The translations under genes and the position numbers were made by a program. This document shows positions 1-8,607 of a stretch of 64,000 nt of DNA, piece after piece. How positions within the stretch are numbered: the stretch's first letter is position 1; each line of letters opens with the position of its first letter. This DNA comes from Methanobacterium bryantii (lineage in GTDB: Archaea; Methanobacteriota; Methanobacteria; Methanobacteriales; Methanobacteriaceae), in contig NZ_LMVM01000001.1 in the NCBI RefSeq assembly GCF_002287175.1, positions 248,001 to 312,000 on the forward strand, read 5' to 3'. Below the pieces are notes generated by a model that was not told the origin of the DNA, did not search any database, and saw only the letters and a list, made by a program, of their open reading frames with translations.

Positions 1-254
1 TATATTTGCTGTGATATTCCGGGTTTATGAGCTTCCTCAAATTAAAAAAAAAGACTGATCAAAGGACTAGGTGCAGATAATTTTACTTTGAATAAAACTT
101 TTGTTCTTGTCGGCGATTTCATTAAATATTTTATTATCAGGGTAAATATAAATTTTATTCATGGTATAGTGTTGCAGGTGTTCTTTTCATATTTGACATT
201 AACTTTGCAGTACTCTGGGGTTTATTAATATTTATACTTGGATTTATCTGCAAT
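1..254 (+). pseudogene. Degenerate AI-2E (PerM/YdiK) family transporter fragment
   Basis: Pieces of one membrane protein can be read in three different frames in order: a segment near 2-55 ending in YELPQIKKK, a segment from 61 reading KGLGADNFTLNKTFVLVGD, and a segment from about 144 to 254 containing FAVLWGLLIFILGF. The last matches the AI-2E family hallmark that is normally followed by an IPNIG motif. At least two frameshifts separate the pieces, and the reading stops at TAA 255-257 just where the IPNIG motif should continue. The gene is therefore broken, and it also runs off the left edge of the window. It points towards the antiporter fragment on the other strand and both lose homology at about 249-256. 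Family assignment is by eye. Confidence 0.6.
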
Positions 255-434
255 TAAAAAAATTATGGTTGAATATGGCGGCTTGGTAATGTCTACATAT
301 CCTGTAACAAGCCATCCGGTTAACATTCCTGCTACAATAAATATCATCTGGAAACTAACTGGAAGTTTGCCAATTAAACGGGAAAAAATCGCTACTACTA
401 AGAGCATTATAAAAAAGAAAATGATTTCAAACAT
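225..434 (-). pseudogene. N-terminal fragment of a cation:proton antiporter-like membrane protein
   Basis: The 69-residue product begins with a hydrophobic helix and the pattern RLIGKLPVSFQMIFIVAGML, typical of the first two helices of CPA-type sodium/proton antiporters, which normally run to about 400 residues. After residue about 60 (STIIFLIA) it turns into a short basic tail and stops. That tail is antisense to the AI-2E remnant. I read it as a gene truncated by rearrangement. It starts 17 nt after the stop of the MFS gene on the same strand, so it may still be transcribed. Whether a peptide is made is unknown. Confidence 0.5.
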
Positions 435-450
435 AAAATCACAAGTGGAA

Positions 451-2037
451 TTATTTTTTTCTCACATTTTCTGTTTTTGTATCCTCTTCATAATAATGGG
501 AAAGTAATTTTTTCTCTTCTTCCATATTTGGAAACTTGTAAAATACAAGTGCTGCCCCTACCAAAATAGCAATAATTCCAGCAAGGTATGCCCATCGATC
601 TCCAACTAAAAAAGAAGATTTGGCTCCTGCTATGATCTGATCTGAATATTGAGGGTACTGCTGGGCAAGGGTAGAAGCACTGGCAAATGATTTTTGAAGT
701 GTTGCTTCCACACCGGCCGAGATCTGCTGGGGGACATTATTGATTTTTGAAGCAAATGCAGAAGCATAACCTGCGGTAAGTAATGTACCAAAGATTGAGG
801 TCATAATGGCACCGCCAAAATCACGCTGCAGGTCTGCTGTGCCTGATGCCATACCTACACGTTTAACAGGAACAGATCCTGTAAGAGAATGGGATGCCGG
901 AGTTCCTGCTAACCCAACTCCAATTCCTATTAATGCATAAGCCAGCCCAACCTTCCAGTAGGGTATGCCTTCTTTCCATAACAGTAACATAGTCAAGAAT
1001 CCTAATAAACAGAACAGGTAACCTGCAAGAAGCGTAAATCTGGATCCTCGTGACTCTACAAACTTGGCAGACTGTGGCGCCACTAGGATCATGAGAATTG
1101 CGGAGGGTATAATCGAAAGTCCTGCATCAAAGGTTGAATAACCCAGAACATTTTGTAAAAACTGCTGCCCAATGTACAGAGCACCCATCAACGATCCAAA
1201 AACAATTATTCCTGCGCTTGCCGCTACCCAGAAAATCCGCCTGCCTGCTACTTTTAGATCATAAAGAGGGTTAGGTATGCCCCGCTGGTGTTTTATAAAT
1301 AAGAATCCAACGACAGCCGCTAAAATTATTAAAACAAGTACTAGAGTTCTTATACTGGGTACTGGGGCAAAGTTAATGGCCATAATTAATGTTCCTATGA
1401 GTATGAGGGACATTATGCCTCCCACATTATCAACTGGATTTTTGGTTTCATTTACATGGGATGGGATGAATTTAATGGCCATAACTAATGTTAATAATGC
1501 TAGGGGCAATGTAATTAAAAATACAGATCCCCATGGGCGAGATATGAGGAGGTATCCTGATAAAAGCGGACCTAAAGCCGCAATAGCGGCACCTATGCCT
1601 GACCAGAGAGCGATAGATCTCGTTCGTTTAGGACCTGACCACAATGCGGTGATTATTGCTAATGTTGTTGGAAATGCCATTCCCGCAGCTAAACCTCCAA
1701 TTATACGGGCTAAAACCAGCATATTAACAGTTGGGGCAAAACCTGCCAGTAAGGATGCGGGTATAGATATAATAGTTCCCAGTATAAGCATCATTTTTCG
1801 TCCGTGATGATCACCAAGAGCCCCGAACCACAATACTGAGGAAGCCAGGCCAAGTGAGAAGCCCACAGCAACCATGTTAATCTGAACTTGCGAAGCATTA
1901 AAAGCCAAACCTATGGATGGAAGGGCTACATTGGCAACTGATAAGTTCAAGTTGGCCACCGCAGCCCCCAAAATAAGGGTGGCCAGAACTACCATTCCCG
2001 GTTCAGAATTTCTATTTTTTACCTTTTCTGCATTCAT
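451..2037 (-). CDS. MFS transporter, DHA2 (14-helix) drug exporter type
   Basis: This 528-residue protein is hydrophobic throughout, with about 14 predicted membrane segments. It carries the MFS loop 2-3 motif (GALGDHHGRKMML, about residues 73-85), and a conserved GPLLSG stretch follows in helix 5. Length and topology fit the EmrB/QacA-like DHA2 proton-coupled multidrug exporters of the cytoplasmic membrane. The substrate cannot be read from sequence. The ATG is preceded by GAGTGATAAA, an acceptable ribosome site. The gene ends 17 bp before the truncated antiporter fragment, so the unit may be a degraded transporter operon. Confidence 0.88.
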   Translation of the reverse strand: MNAEKVKNRNSEPGMVVLATLILGAAVANLNLSVANVALPSIGLAFNASQVQINMVAVGFSLGLASSVLWFGALGDHHGRKMMLILGTIISIPASLLAGFAPTVNMLVLARIIGGLAAGMAFPTTLAIITALWSGPKRTRSIALWSGIGAAIAALGPLLSGYLLISRPWGSVFLITLPLALLTLVMAIKFIPSHVNETKNPVDNVGGIMSLILIGTLIMAINFAPVPSIRTLVLVLIILAAVVGFLFIKHQRGIPNPLYDLKVAGRRIFWVAASAGIIVFGSLMGALYIGQQFLQNVLGYSTFDAGLSIIPSAILMILVAPQSAKFVESRGSRFTLLAGYLFCLLGFLTMLLLWKEGIPYWKVGLAYALIGIGVGLAGTPASHSLTGSVPVKRVGMASGTADLQRDFGGAIMTSIFGTLLTAGYASAFASKINNVPQQISAGVEATLQKSFASASTLAQQYPQYSDQIIAGAKSSFLVGDRWAYLAGIIAILVGAALVFYKFPNMEEEKKLLSHYYEEDTKTENVRKK

Positions 2038-2097
2038 TTTATCACTCGTTATATTAAGCGCATAATATTTTATCTTTTTCTTAATTTAATTTAAAAT

Positions 2098-2274
2098 TTA
2101 TATGTAATTATCCAGAAAAGCTAATGAATTAAAGTTTACCATATTTATCCAGTTTAACTTAGATAATTTCAAATTAAAATCAGTGTAGAGTCTTAAAATC
2201 ACTAAAATAAGCGTATTAATCATGATAAAAATTGACAATAATTCCTTGAAGATTAATTTTAAATTTCTCCCCAT
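2098..2274 (-). CDS. Possible small membrane protein (58 aa), unproven
   Basis: A 58-codon reading frame beginning MGRNLKLIFKELL has one hydrophobic stretch (IFIMINTLILVILRL) and then a polar tail. The start is chosen because GAGG lies 6 nt upstream. An upstream in-frame ATG at 2314-2316 lacks any ribosome site. I do not recognise a family, and the AT-rich sequence could give such a frame by chance. The rest of 2038-2574 is AT-rich intergenic DNA in which I see no other gene. Confidence 0.25.
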   Translation of the reverse strand: MGRNLKLIFKELLSIFIMINTLILVILRLYTDFNLKLSKLNWINMVNFNSLAFLDNYI

Positions 2275-2574
2275 AATATCCTCATTTATTTTGATAATAT
2301 TAATTAGTATCTTCAAATTATTTAAATATTAACTATCTATCAATTCTAGTGAAATACCATGTTTTGTATTGTTTTTTAGCACTGATTTAGTGAGGGCTAT
2401 GATAAAATCAATGATAATTTTTAAAAACTTAAAAAATGGTAAATTAATTGAGAAGAATGTTTTGCTTAAAAAAATATAAAATGCGTTGGTAGAAAATCTT
2501 TATTTTGATATATGCTGTGAAATAATTACTTAAAATAAAATTAAAAAAGTTAAGGATTATAAAAATCCTTTTAA

Positions 2575-3858
2575 TTATCTCATGAATGATTTGATTAGAG
2601 TACTTCTAAACAGAACCAGGAGTACCAGTATTAAACCTATAGCAGTTTGGATATTTCCAATTAAGTCTAAAAGTGAAGAACTTATTGGTAAATTCCATGG
2701 AGGGGAAGACCTGTCGTTACCAAGAGGTTTGTAATAAACACCTACTGCCCTTGAACTTGATTTGACGTTGATGTCTTTAGGTTCTACATGGTTAACGCCT
2801 ACAATAGTTCCACTGTCTATTGCTGTATTGATTCTGTTTGCTATTTGAACGTTATCATAACCATATTTTTTTACAGTTGCAGATACAATTTCTTGTGTAG
2901 TTTCTGAAATACCTATATCCTCACTTCCATAAACAGAAACCTGTACTGTCTGCCCTGTAACTGTGATGGCATTTATAAGCGCTTCATAGGCGTACTCTAT
3001 CTTGAGTGGCGAACCATCATATGGATCTGTCTGGTATTGCTCTGCTGCCGGATAACCTATACTCCACCCGTCGCTGGATGTACTTATTTTGGCATAGGGA
3101 GTGTTCATAGCATAACCGGTTGTGTTTAACTGAGCTGGAGTGAACATGTCTCCAGTTGTGATTCCTGAAACAAGGTTAACTCCACCACCACCGTACTTTT
3201 CACCAGAATCATTTGCTACTTCTCCAAATGCTTGTCCCAGTATGTAAGTTGCAGAATAACCGTCTCTTATCATTTTACCAATGTTAACTGCAGTTTCCTG
3301 ACGTACTTCTGAAGCTGTTCCATATAGGGGGTTACCTTCTGTATTTCTTAAGTGGATAATAGCTCCTTTTGTTCCGGCAGGTAAAACTGCGGTTCCATCT
3401 GATGAGTGGGGTGTTACTGTAATGGTCCCATTATTTGACACTGTAATCACGTAAACGTCGTATGATCCTCCTACTGCAGCACCTTTAGTAGCAGTTCCAA
3501 CTAGAACCCTAATCCCCTCGTATGAATTTGCGAGGTTTGCCGCTGATTGTGGGGTAGCGCCAGCTTCCATAGCTTTTACAGCTGCCACAATAGCCTGTAA
3601 TCTGGGTGTGGATGAACCTTCACCCCCGGAAAGTATGGCAAAATGGCCGCTTGATGAGGATAAGAAAGTTGACTGAAACATGTTGTTTTGATAGGACATA
3701 CTCCCTGCTGCTGCACCGTTTGGATCCTTTCCTGTAGGGTCTGTTATAACGATTATGTTACAGGTTGCTGCAGCAGGCCCAATAATCATTGCAACTGTGA
3801 TTAGGAATATTAATATTCCTTTTACATATTTTCCTTGAAGTCTTTGTGGAATTTTCAT
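2575..3858 (-). CDS. Secreted, C-terminally anchored conserved protein of the pseudomurein operon
   Basis: This 427-residue protein of unknown function has an N-terminal signal peptide (hydrophobic FLITVAMIIGPAAA, about residues 16-31) and a large polar extracellular region rich in Ser, Thr, Gly and Asn. A C-terminal helix (about residues 400-420) is followed by a short basic tail, so the bulk should lie outside the membrane facing the wall. I see no catalytic motif I can name. The start codon lies 4 nt after the stop of the preceding POTRA-like gene, with GGGGTAA as ribosome site, so the two are almost certainly co-translated. It is the last gene of the wall-precursor operon, which suggests a wall-related role; that is inference. 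Confidence 0.75.
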   Translation of the reverse strand: MKIPQRLQGKYVKGILIFLITVAMIIGPAAATCNIIVITDPTGKDPNGAAAGSMSYQNNMFQSTFLSSSSGHFAILSGGEGSSTPRLQAIVAAVKAMEAGATPQSAANLANSYEGIRVLVGTATKGAAVGGSYDVYVITVSNNGTITVTPHSSDGTAVLPAGTKGAIIHLRNTEGNPLYGTASEVRQETAVNIGKMIRDGYSATYILGQAFGEVANDSGEKYGGGGVNLVSGITTGDMFTPAQLNTTGYAMNTPYAKISTSSDGWSIGYPAAEQYQTDPYDGSPLKIEYAYEALINAITVTGQTVQVSVYGSEDIGISETTQEIVSATVKKYGYDNVQIANRINTAIDSGTIVGVNHVEPKDINVKSSSRAVGVYYKPLGNDRSSPPWNLPISSSLLDLIGNIQTAIGLILVLLVLFRSTLIKSFMR

Positions 3859-3862
3859 GTGT

Positions 3863-4321
3863 TTACCCCGTTGTATATGAACTTGTAGTACTTGACGTTG
3901 TATTTACTACTACCTGTGACCAGTCTTCAACAACAGTTACTGTGACACTTCCTGTTGTGCTGTCTACTTTAACATCTGCAGCTACTATAGGTGTTAGTCT
4001 TGTACCGGGAATAGTTGTCAACGTTGCAAATTGTTGGGCATTACTTATTGCTTCATTTAAAGGTAATTCTCGTTTGTCTGTAATTAATGTGCTTCCGTTG
4101 ATGTAACTTCCTGGCCTTAAACCTGATGCATATATATTGGCTCGAATAGAATCAGTTGGTACGAGATTATTTCCTTTTATCATGACTCCAGATATGGGTA
4201 TTCCCTGATCTGTAGCAGGAGATTCGGCAAATGCCATATAACTCATAACCCTTCCTGATACTATTAATAAAAATGCAAGTGTTAAAATGATTATAGTATC
4301 TCTTCTTACTTTTATGAACAT
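3863..4321 (-). CDS. Secreted/anchored POTRA-like protein (FtsQ-like fold candidate)
   Basis: This 152-residue protein has a basic N-terminus and one uncleaved or cleaved signal helix (TIIILTLAFLLIVSG, about residues 9-23). It continues with ISGVMIKGNNLVPTDSIRA and then a repeated beta-alpha pattern ending in TGSVTVTVVED. The string 'xIKGNNxVxxDxIRxxIYxxGLxxG' is the usual signature of a POTRA domain, as in FtsQ/DivIB and BamA. The C-terminus is a short Ser/Thr-rich tail. GGTGAT precedes the ATG. It lies directly downstream of the Mur ligase gene and 4 nt upstream of another secreted protein. The POTRA call is by eye and moderately secure; a role in anchoring wall synthesis or division is inference from context. 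Confidence 0.6.
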   Translation of the reverse strand: MFIKVRRDTIIILTLAFLLIVSGRVMSYMAFAESPATDQGIPISGVMIKGNNLVPTDSIRANIYASGLRPGSYINGSTLITDKRELPLNEAISNAQQFATLTTIPGTRLTPIVAADVKVDSTTGSVTVTVVEDWSQVVVNTTSSTTSSYTTG

Positions 4322-4397
4322 TTAATCACCAAGTGTGAATAATGAATTTGAATTATATAATATGAACTTCTGTTAACTTAAGACTTACTAAAAAATT

Positions 4398-5813
4398 TCA
4401 TAGAATTTTTTCTAAAAGTTCACTTGCAGGATCCATGCCCTGCGCACCAATTAATAAAATTGTGTCTTTTTTATGTGATAATTTAAGTACATTTTTCAAT
4501 GCATCATATAGTTTCTCATTAAAGATATATGTTATTTTTTCCTTTTCAAGTGCATCTATAAATACTTTTTTTTCATTATTTGTTACTGTGTTTAAATGAT
4601 CCACAACATCAGTGCTGCTTGTTATAATCAGTTTATATGGGATGTTTTGAAGTCCCTTAGCAATGGCTTCTGCATTTGCCTGATTAATACTTTCTCCTCT
4701 TGATCCTCGGATCGCTGAAACCACAAAAAGAGTTCCATTCCCAATCAGAGCAGCATTTTGTATTGTAGCAAGAATTCCATCGGGATTATGTGCAAAGTCA
4801 TCTATTATGCATGGATCATTGTGTACTATTGTAAATCTCCTTTTTAATGCTTTATATGATGAAATCGAGTTTTTAATGGTTTCGAGATCAATATTTAAAG
4901 CTATAACTGCGCCTGCAGCAGCCATGGTGTTCTGGACAAAATGGCGGCTTTTAAATGGTAAATCCTCAGTTTTAATTAAAATATTATCTTTATATACTAT
5001 TCCAGTACTGTCAAATTTAATATCTGCATTATCTCCGAAAAATAAGATTTTTCTATAGTTTGAAGTTAAATTTTTCATTTTTAAAACAAGTGGATCATCA
5101 TAGTTCAATATCAAAGTACCATTCTCTTTTATGCCTTTAACTGCACCTGAAGTTTCATTAAATGTTTCTTCAATAGAATTTACGAGACCTATATGATCCA
5201 GGGCTACATTGGTTACAATCACTACATCTGGATTGATTGCTGACGTCATTATGTATGCATGGTCTTTCATAATATCTCCGAGCCAGCCTTGAACCTCAGA
5301 GACTTCTATCACTGCAGCCTCGATGGGAGCATCGAATTCTGCAATTTGCTTTGCAACCATCGGATCTATAAGTGTATTGAATTCCGATTCAGAATCAGTG
5401 TTTGTATATGTGCTGTAACCAGATTCCTTTAAAATGTGATAAATCATATGGGTAGTGGTGGACTTTCCGTTAGTTCCGGTTACTACAACACGTAAAGAGT
5501 CTTTTGCAAATTTTTCCAGCGCCCAGTTAATGGCAAAAGCATTGGCCAGTTCTATTTTTTCTGTTACTATAAATGGTAATTCTAATTCTTCTGCAGTTTT
5601 TACTGCACTGCCCTTTGGATTTTGAGTTATTATACATGAAACACCTTTTTTAGATGCAATTTTTACTCCGGTTTCATCTATCCAGTGTCTTATTACTGCA
5701 TCTCCCTTTTGAGCATCCTTTAAAATATTAAAAATACCGTCCATATCTTTGTTAGGGCCTGTGAGTGTTCCTTCTACTTTTTCTGCGATAATTGACGTTG
5801 TAATTTTTTTCAT
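4398..5813 (-). CDS. Mur ligase family protein, pseudomurein peptide synthesis
   Basis: This 471-residue cytoplasmic ATP-dependent amide ligase has the Mur P-loop GTNGKSTT at residues 113-120. A central ligase domain follows (NPDVVIVTNVALDHIG), then a C-terminal Mur domain with DDFAHNP, the usual marker near its start. Methanobacteriales use several Mur ligase paralogues to build the peptide of pseudomurein, and this gene lies downstream of the MraY-like and ATP-grasp genes on the same strand. Which amino acid it adds cannot be read. The start ATG has only a weak upstream ribosome site (TGTGAAAAA). Confidence 0.85.
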   Translation of the reverse strand: MKKITTSIIAEKVEGTLTGPNKDMDGIFNILKDAQKGDAVIRHWIDETGVKIASKKGVSCIITQNPKGSAVKTAEELELPFIVTEKIELANAFAINWALEKFAKDSLRVVVTGTNGKSTTTHMIYHILKESGYSTYTNTDSESEFNTLIDPMVAKQIAEFDAPIEAAVIEVSEVQGWLGDIMKDHAYIMTSAINPDVVIVTNVALDHIGLVNSIEETFNETSGAVKGIKENGTLILNYDDPLVLKMKNLTSNYRKILFFGDNADIKFDSTGIVYKDNILIKTEDLPFKSRHFVQNTMAAAGAVIALNIDLETIKNSISSYKALKRRFTIVHNDPCIIDDFAHNPDGILATIQNAALIGNGTLFVVSAIRGSRGESINQANAEAIAKGLQNIPYKLIITSSTDVVDHLNTVTNNEKKVFIDALEKEKITYIFNEKLYDALKNVLKLSHKKDTILLIGAQGMDPASELLEKIL

Positions 5814-5884
5814 TTTTTCACAGTTTTCTTTAGTTTAATTAATGTGATCTTAACTAATTCTATAAGAAGTATTTTACTCAAAAA

Positions 5885-5955
5885 ATCTGTCAAAATTGAA
5901 AATTTTTTTGAGGATTTTGAGGGATTTGCAAACACCCCAGACATTTATGTTTGAG
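5885..5955. repeat. Short hairpin cluster between mraY-like and Mur ligase genes
   Basis: It contains CAAAATT-GAA-AATTTTTTTG near 5891-5910 and CAGACAT-TT-ATGTTTG at 5938-5953, followed by GAGGG. The second hairpin is a close copy of the one at 30156-30171 (CAAACAT-AA-ATGTTTG-AGGG). It belongs to the interspersed hairpin family described at 33251-33637. Confidence 0.6.
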
Positions 5956-6000
5956 GGTTTCCCTATTTTAACCCTATTTCAAAAAAATGTAAAAAAATAT

Positions 6001-7080
6001 TTAAATTATAAATGCATGGTAGAAATAAAGTGCTAGAATACATATTATAAGGGTAATTCCCCAGTAAAGAAGCACTATTTTCTTTTCTGAAAGTCCTTTA
6101 TAATTTAAAGTATGGTGTAATGGTTCTACTGGCAGGTTTATAATGTGAGCGCGGTGTAAAAGGCTTACTATTACTGAAATTATAGGAATAGCAAGTGCAA
6201 TCAGTGCAAAGTATAATACATTGCCTAAAAATGCTGCTGTAATGTAACCAGCCCCTAGTGCGAAGGAACCAGTATCTCCCATGAATATACTGGCAGGGTA
6301 CCTATTTAGAGCGAGGAAACCAAATGAAACTCCAGCAAGTGCTATGAATGGAAGTGCACCATCCACGTTGTTGGTTGTAATAGCAAAAATTGCACAGGCA
6401 GAGGATGCTATTGCAAGTATTCCTGCTGCAAGACCGTCCATACCGTCAATAAGGTTTACTGCATTTATAGCTCCAACTATACCAAATATTACAACTGGTA
6501 TTATAAAATAGCCGATATCAATTCCGAGTACTGAGGAACTAACGGCTCCTGAGCCTAATAAAAATAATGAAATTATAATCTGGGCAATTATTTTTTCACT
6601 TTCTTCTACTTCACTTTTAATTGGGGCTTCACCAACTATTTCAACTTTCTTCTCGGCCAAATATTTCACTAAGTCTTTTTTGGCTTTTTCAGTTGCGACT
6701 CGTGCTTCTTCCCCTGGTTTAAGCATTAATCTTCCCATTTCTATTGGGGCAGAGTATATGTTTCGAACCTTTTTTTGAATTTCTTTGGTTTTAAGTCCAA
6801 GTAAATCATCTAAAAGTCCTATAATTCCTGCAGTTGCCATTATAATAGCAACTATCATTAGGTATCTATTTGTAAAATAGATTGAAGAAGTAAGGAGAAT
6901 ACCCAGTAAAATTGCAAGCCCTCCCATTGTAGGAGTCCCTGATTTATGGCTGTGTTCGGTTACAATAGGTTTATCTGTTACATTAGCTTCTATCAATACT
7001 CTTTTTATGACTATTGTAAAGAATATTGTTGATAATAATGCAATAATGAATATCAAAATGTCTATCTGGAAATTATTCAA
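6001..7080 (-). CDS. MraY-like phospho-sugar transferase (glycosyltransferase family 4), pseudomurein lipid step
   Basis: This 359-residue membrane enzyme has about ten helices. It carries the MraY/WecA markers GLLDDLLGL (about residues 103-111), NLIDGMDGLAAG (about 208-219) and FMGDTGSFALG (about 266-276), plus a HRAHI-type basic motif near the C-terminus. Such enzymes move a phospho-sugar(-peptide) from a nucleotide carrier to polyprenyl phosphate on the cytoplasmic face. A polar insertion of about 60 residues (IQKKVRNIYSAPIEM to about KSEVEESEK) extends one cytoplasmic loop and is longer than in bacterial MraY. The start is TTG with GGTGGTAAG directly upstream. It sits between the ATP-grasp gene and a Mur ligase, which supports a role in pseudomurein lipid-intermediate formation. 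Confidence 0.85.
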   Translation of the reverse strand: MNNFQIDILIFIIALLSTIFFTIVIKRVLIEANVTDKPIVTEHSHKSGTPTMGGLAILLGILLTSSIYFTNRYLMIVAIIMATAGIIGLLDDLLGLKTKEIQKKVRNIYSAPIEMGRLMLKPGEEARVATEKAKKDLVKYLAEKKVEIVGEAPIKSEVEESEKIIAQIIISLFLLGSGAVSSSVLGIDIGYFIIPVVIFGIVGAINAVNLIDGMDGLAAGILAIASSACAIFAITTNNVDGALPFIALAGVSFGFLALNRYPASIFMGDTGSFALGAGYITAAFLGNVLYFALIALAIPIISVIVSLLHRAHIINLPVEPLHHTLNYKGLSEKKIVLLYWGITLIICILALYFYHAFII

Positions 7081-7184
7081 CTTACCACCTTATATTAAAT
7101 TTGTTATATTAATACTAATCCTGACTTTTTTATATTTATTATATTTATTTATTAAAATTTAATTTTTTGTTTTTAACACTATTC

Positions 7185-7250
7185 GTTCAAAATCTCTCAA
7201 AATCGAAGATTTTGAGCACGAAAACAAGTTTTTCGTAAGCTTTGATTTTT
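7185..7250. repeat. Hairpin-family repeat copy
   Basis: A near-perfect stem CTCAAAATC-GAA-GATTTTGAG lies at 7196-7216. It is followed by a second hairpin ACGAAAA...TTTTTCGT and the tail GTAAG. The same two-hairpin order, with matching connecting bases (GAGCACGAAAA, TTTTTCGTAAG), recurs at about 33488-33545. It lies between two co-directional operon genes. Confidence 0.7.
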
Positions 7251-7257
7251 GTATGTT

Positions 7258-8385
7258 TTAATTTTTGCCGGTTTGATAAAATTTGTTATAATCAACATTT
7301 AATCTTTTTGCGGTTTCATATGCTTTTTGTGCATTTTCAGCACGGATAGTTATACGCTGAAAATTTTGAGGGCCATGAATTACCCAGCAATTTTTATTTT
7401 CAAAATCTCTGAATTTATAGTTGTTCCTATCTGTTTTATAGTCACCTACAGGTATCTCAAGTGCGTGGTATTGCATGATTCTTTTTTGAACTTCTTTAGA
7501 ATTCCATTTACCTGTAGCCATATCTACAAGTTCGTGCATGGGGCTTATGTTGGTCGAAGCTGCTGTTAAGTATCGTGTACCGCTGGGCCGTGTGTTTATT
7601 TCTATAAAATAATTGATCCCTGTTTCATCAATAATTATGTCAATATCAATTACTCCTTCTGATCCCAAACTATCAGCAATCTTTCCAGCTACCTGTCTTA
7701 TATCTTCATTTCTTTGATTTTCTATATTTAAAGGAGCAGTTTTTAATTTATCAAGGGGATGAGTACCTTCAAGAGTTGTTTTTCCTTTATAAACTGGAAC
7801 AAGAGGAACAGTTTCATTTTTCCATCTTAAAACTTCAATGGATACTTCTGTACCTTCAACAAACTCTTCTACAAATGCTCCCTCAAAATCATTGATGCAG
7901 CTTCTAAGATCATCTTCACTCACTGCAATTTTTACTCCACTACCTCCCTGGCCTTCTAACTGCTTTAATACAGCAGGTAATGAAATTTCGGAGATATTTT
8001 TAGAGATTTTACTAAATGAAGGAGTTTTGACGTGGTTTTTAATAAAGAATTCCTTTGTTTTAAGCTTATCTCTTGATATAGAAACAGCATCTAATGGGGA
8101 TGCAATAACAGGTAATCCATAATTTTTTTCTAAATCTTCTTTTAATTTTGCAATTTCAAAAAGAGGTTTATCTATCCCTATAAGAGGTACAACTGCATCT
8201 ACATCTTCTTTAAGTGCAATTTCTTTAGGTCCTTCCATTCCTCTTGGAACGATATAATGAGCATCAGGAAGATCTAGATTTTTAGAATCTGGATTAGATT
8301 CTGTTACTATGCTTTTAATTCCTTCTTTTTTTGTATATGCTGCAATATCATCAAAAAGTCTTGCCCCTATAAATAGTATCTTCAT
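7258..8385 (-). CDS. CarB-like ATP-grasp ligase, pseudomurein-associated
   Basis: This 375-residue protein has an N-terminal Rossmann-like domain (MKILFIGARLFDD) and an ATP-grasp fold resembling carbamoyl-phosphate synthase large subunit halves: the flexible loop EGQGGSGVKI (about residues 143-152), VEEFVEGTEVSIEVL, and the metal site YFIEINTRPSGTRYL. ATP-grasp enzymes join carboxylates to amines through an acyl phosphate. Its place as first gene of this wall-precursor operon and its conservation beside pseudomurein mur genes suggest it ligates part of the wall peptide; the substrate is not known to me. ATG 8385 is chosen over an upstream GTG at 8403 because AGTGATAAA precedes it and ATP-grasp proteins begin with this beta strand. 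Confidence 0.78.
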   Translation of the reverse strand: MKILFIGARLFDDIAAYTKKEGIKSIVTESNPDSKNLDLPDAHYIVPRGMEGPKEIALKEDVDAVVPLIGIDKPLFEIAKLKEDLEKNYGLPVIASPLDAVSISRDKLKTKEFFIKNHVKTPSFSKISKNISEISLPAVLKQLEGQGGSGVKIAVSEDDLRSCINDFEGAFVEEFVEGTEVSIEVLRWKNETVPLVPVYKGKTTLEGTHPLDKLKTAPLNIENQRNEDIRQVAGKIADSLGSEGVIDIDIIIDETGINYFIEINTRPSGTRYLTAASTNISPMHELVDMATGKWNSKEVQKRIMQYHALEIPVGDYKTDRNNYKFRDFENKNCWVIHGPQNFQRITIRAENAQKAYETAKRLNVDYNKFYQTGKN

Positions 8386-8607
8386 TTTATCACTGGAAAT
8401 CACTTAACATTAATCTTTAGTAATACTGGCTTTATTTAACGTATTATTTCATAACATTAACAGTTTTGTTTTTTCTTACTTAAAAATATTTGATTTGCTT
8501 TTTAATTTTTAGATAGTTTAATTGGGATTAAATATAAAGATTAATAGTTATGAATAATTCCGCCAAATTTAATAAATTTGAATGTCATATACTAAACTGG
8601 TGATATT

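Noticed and set aside
1277..1807. Plus-strand ORF of 176 codons opposite the MFS gene
   Set aside because: It is antisense to a clear MFS protein, lacks a ribosome site and shows no coherent domain.
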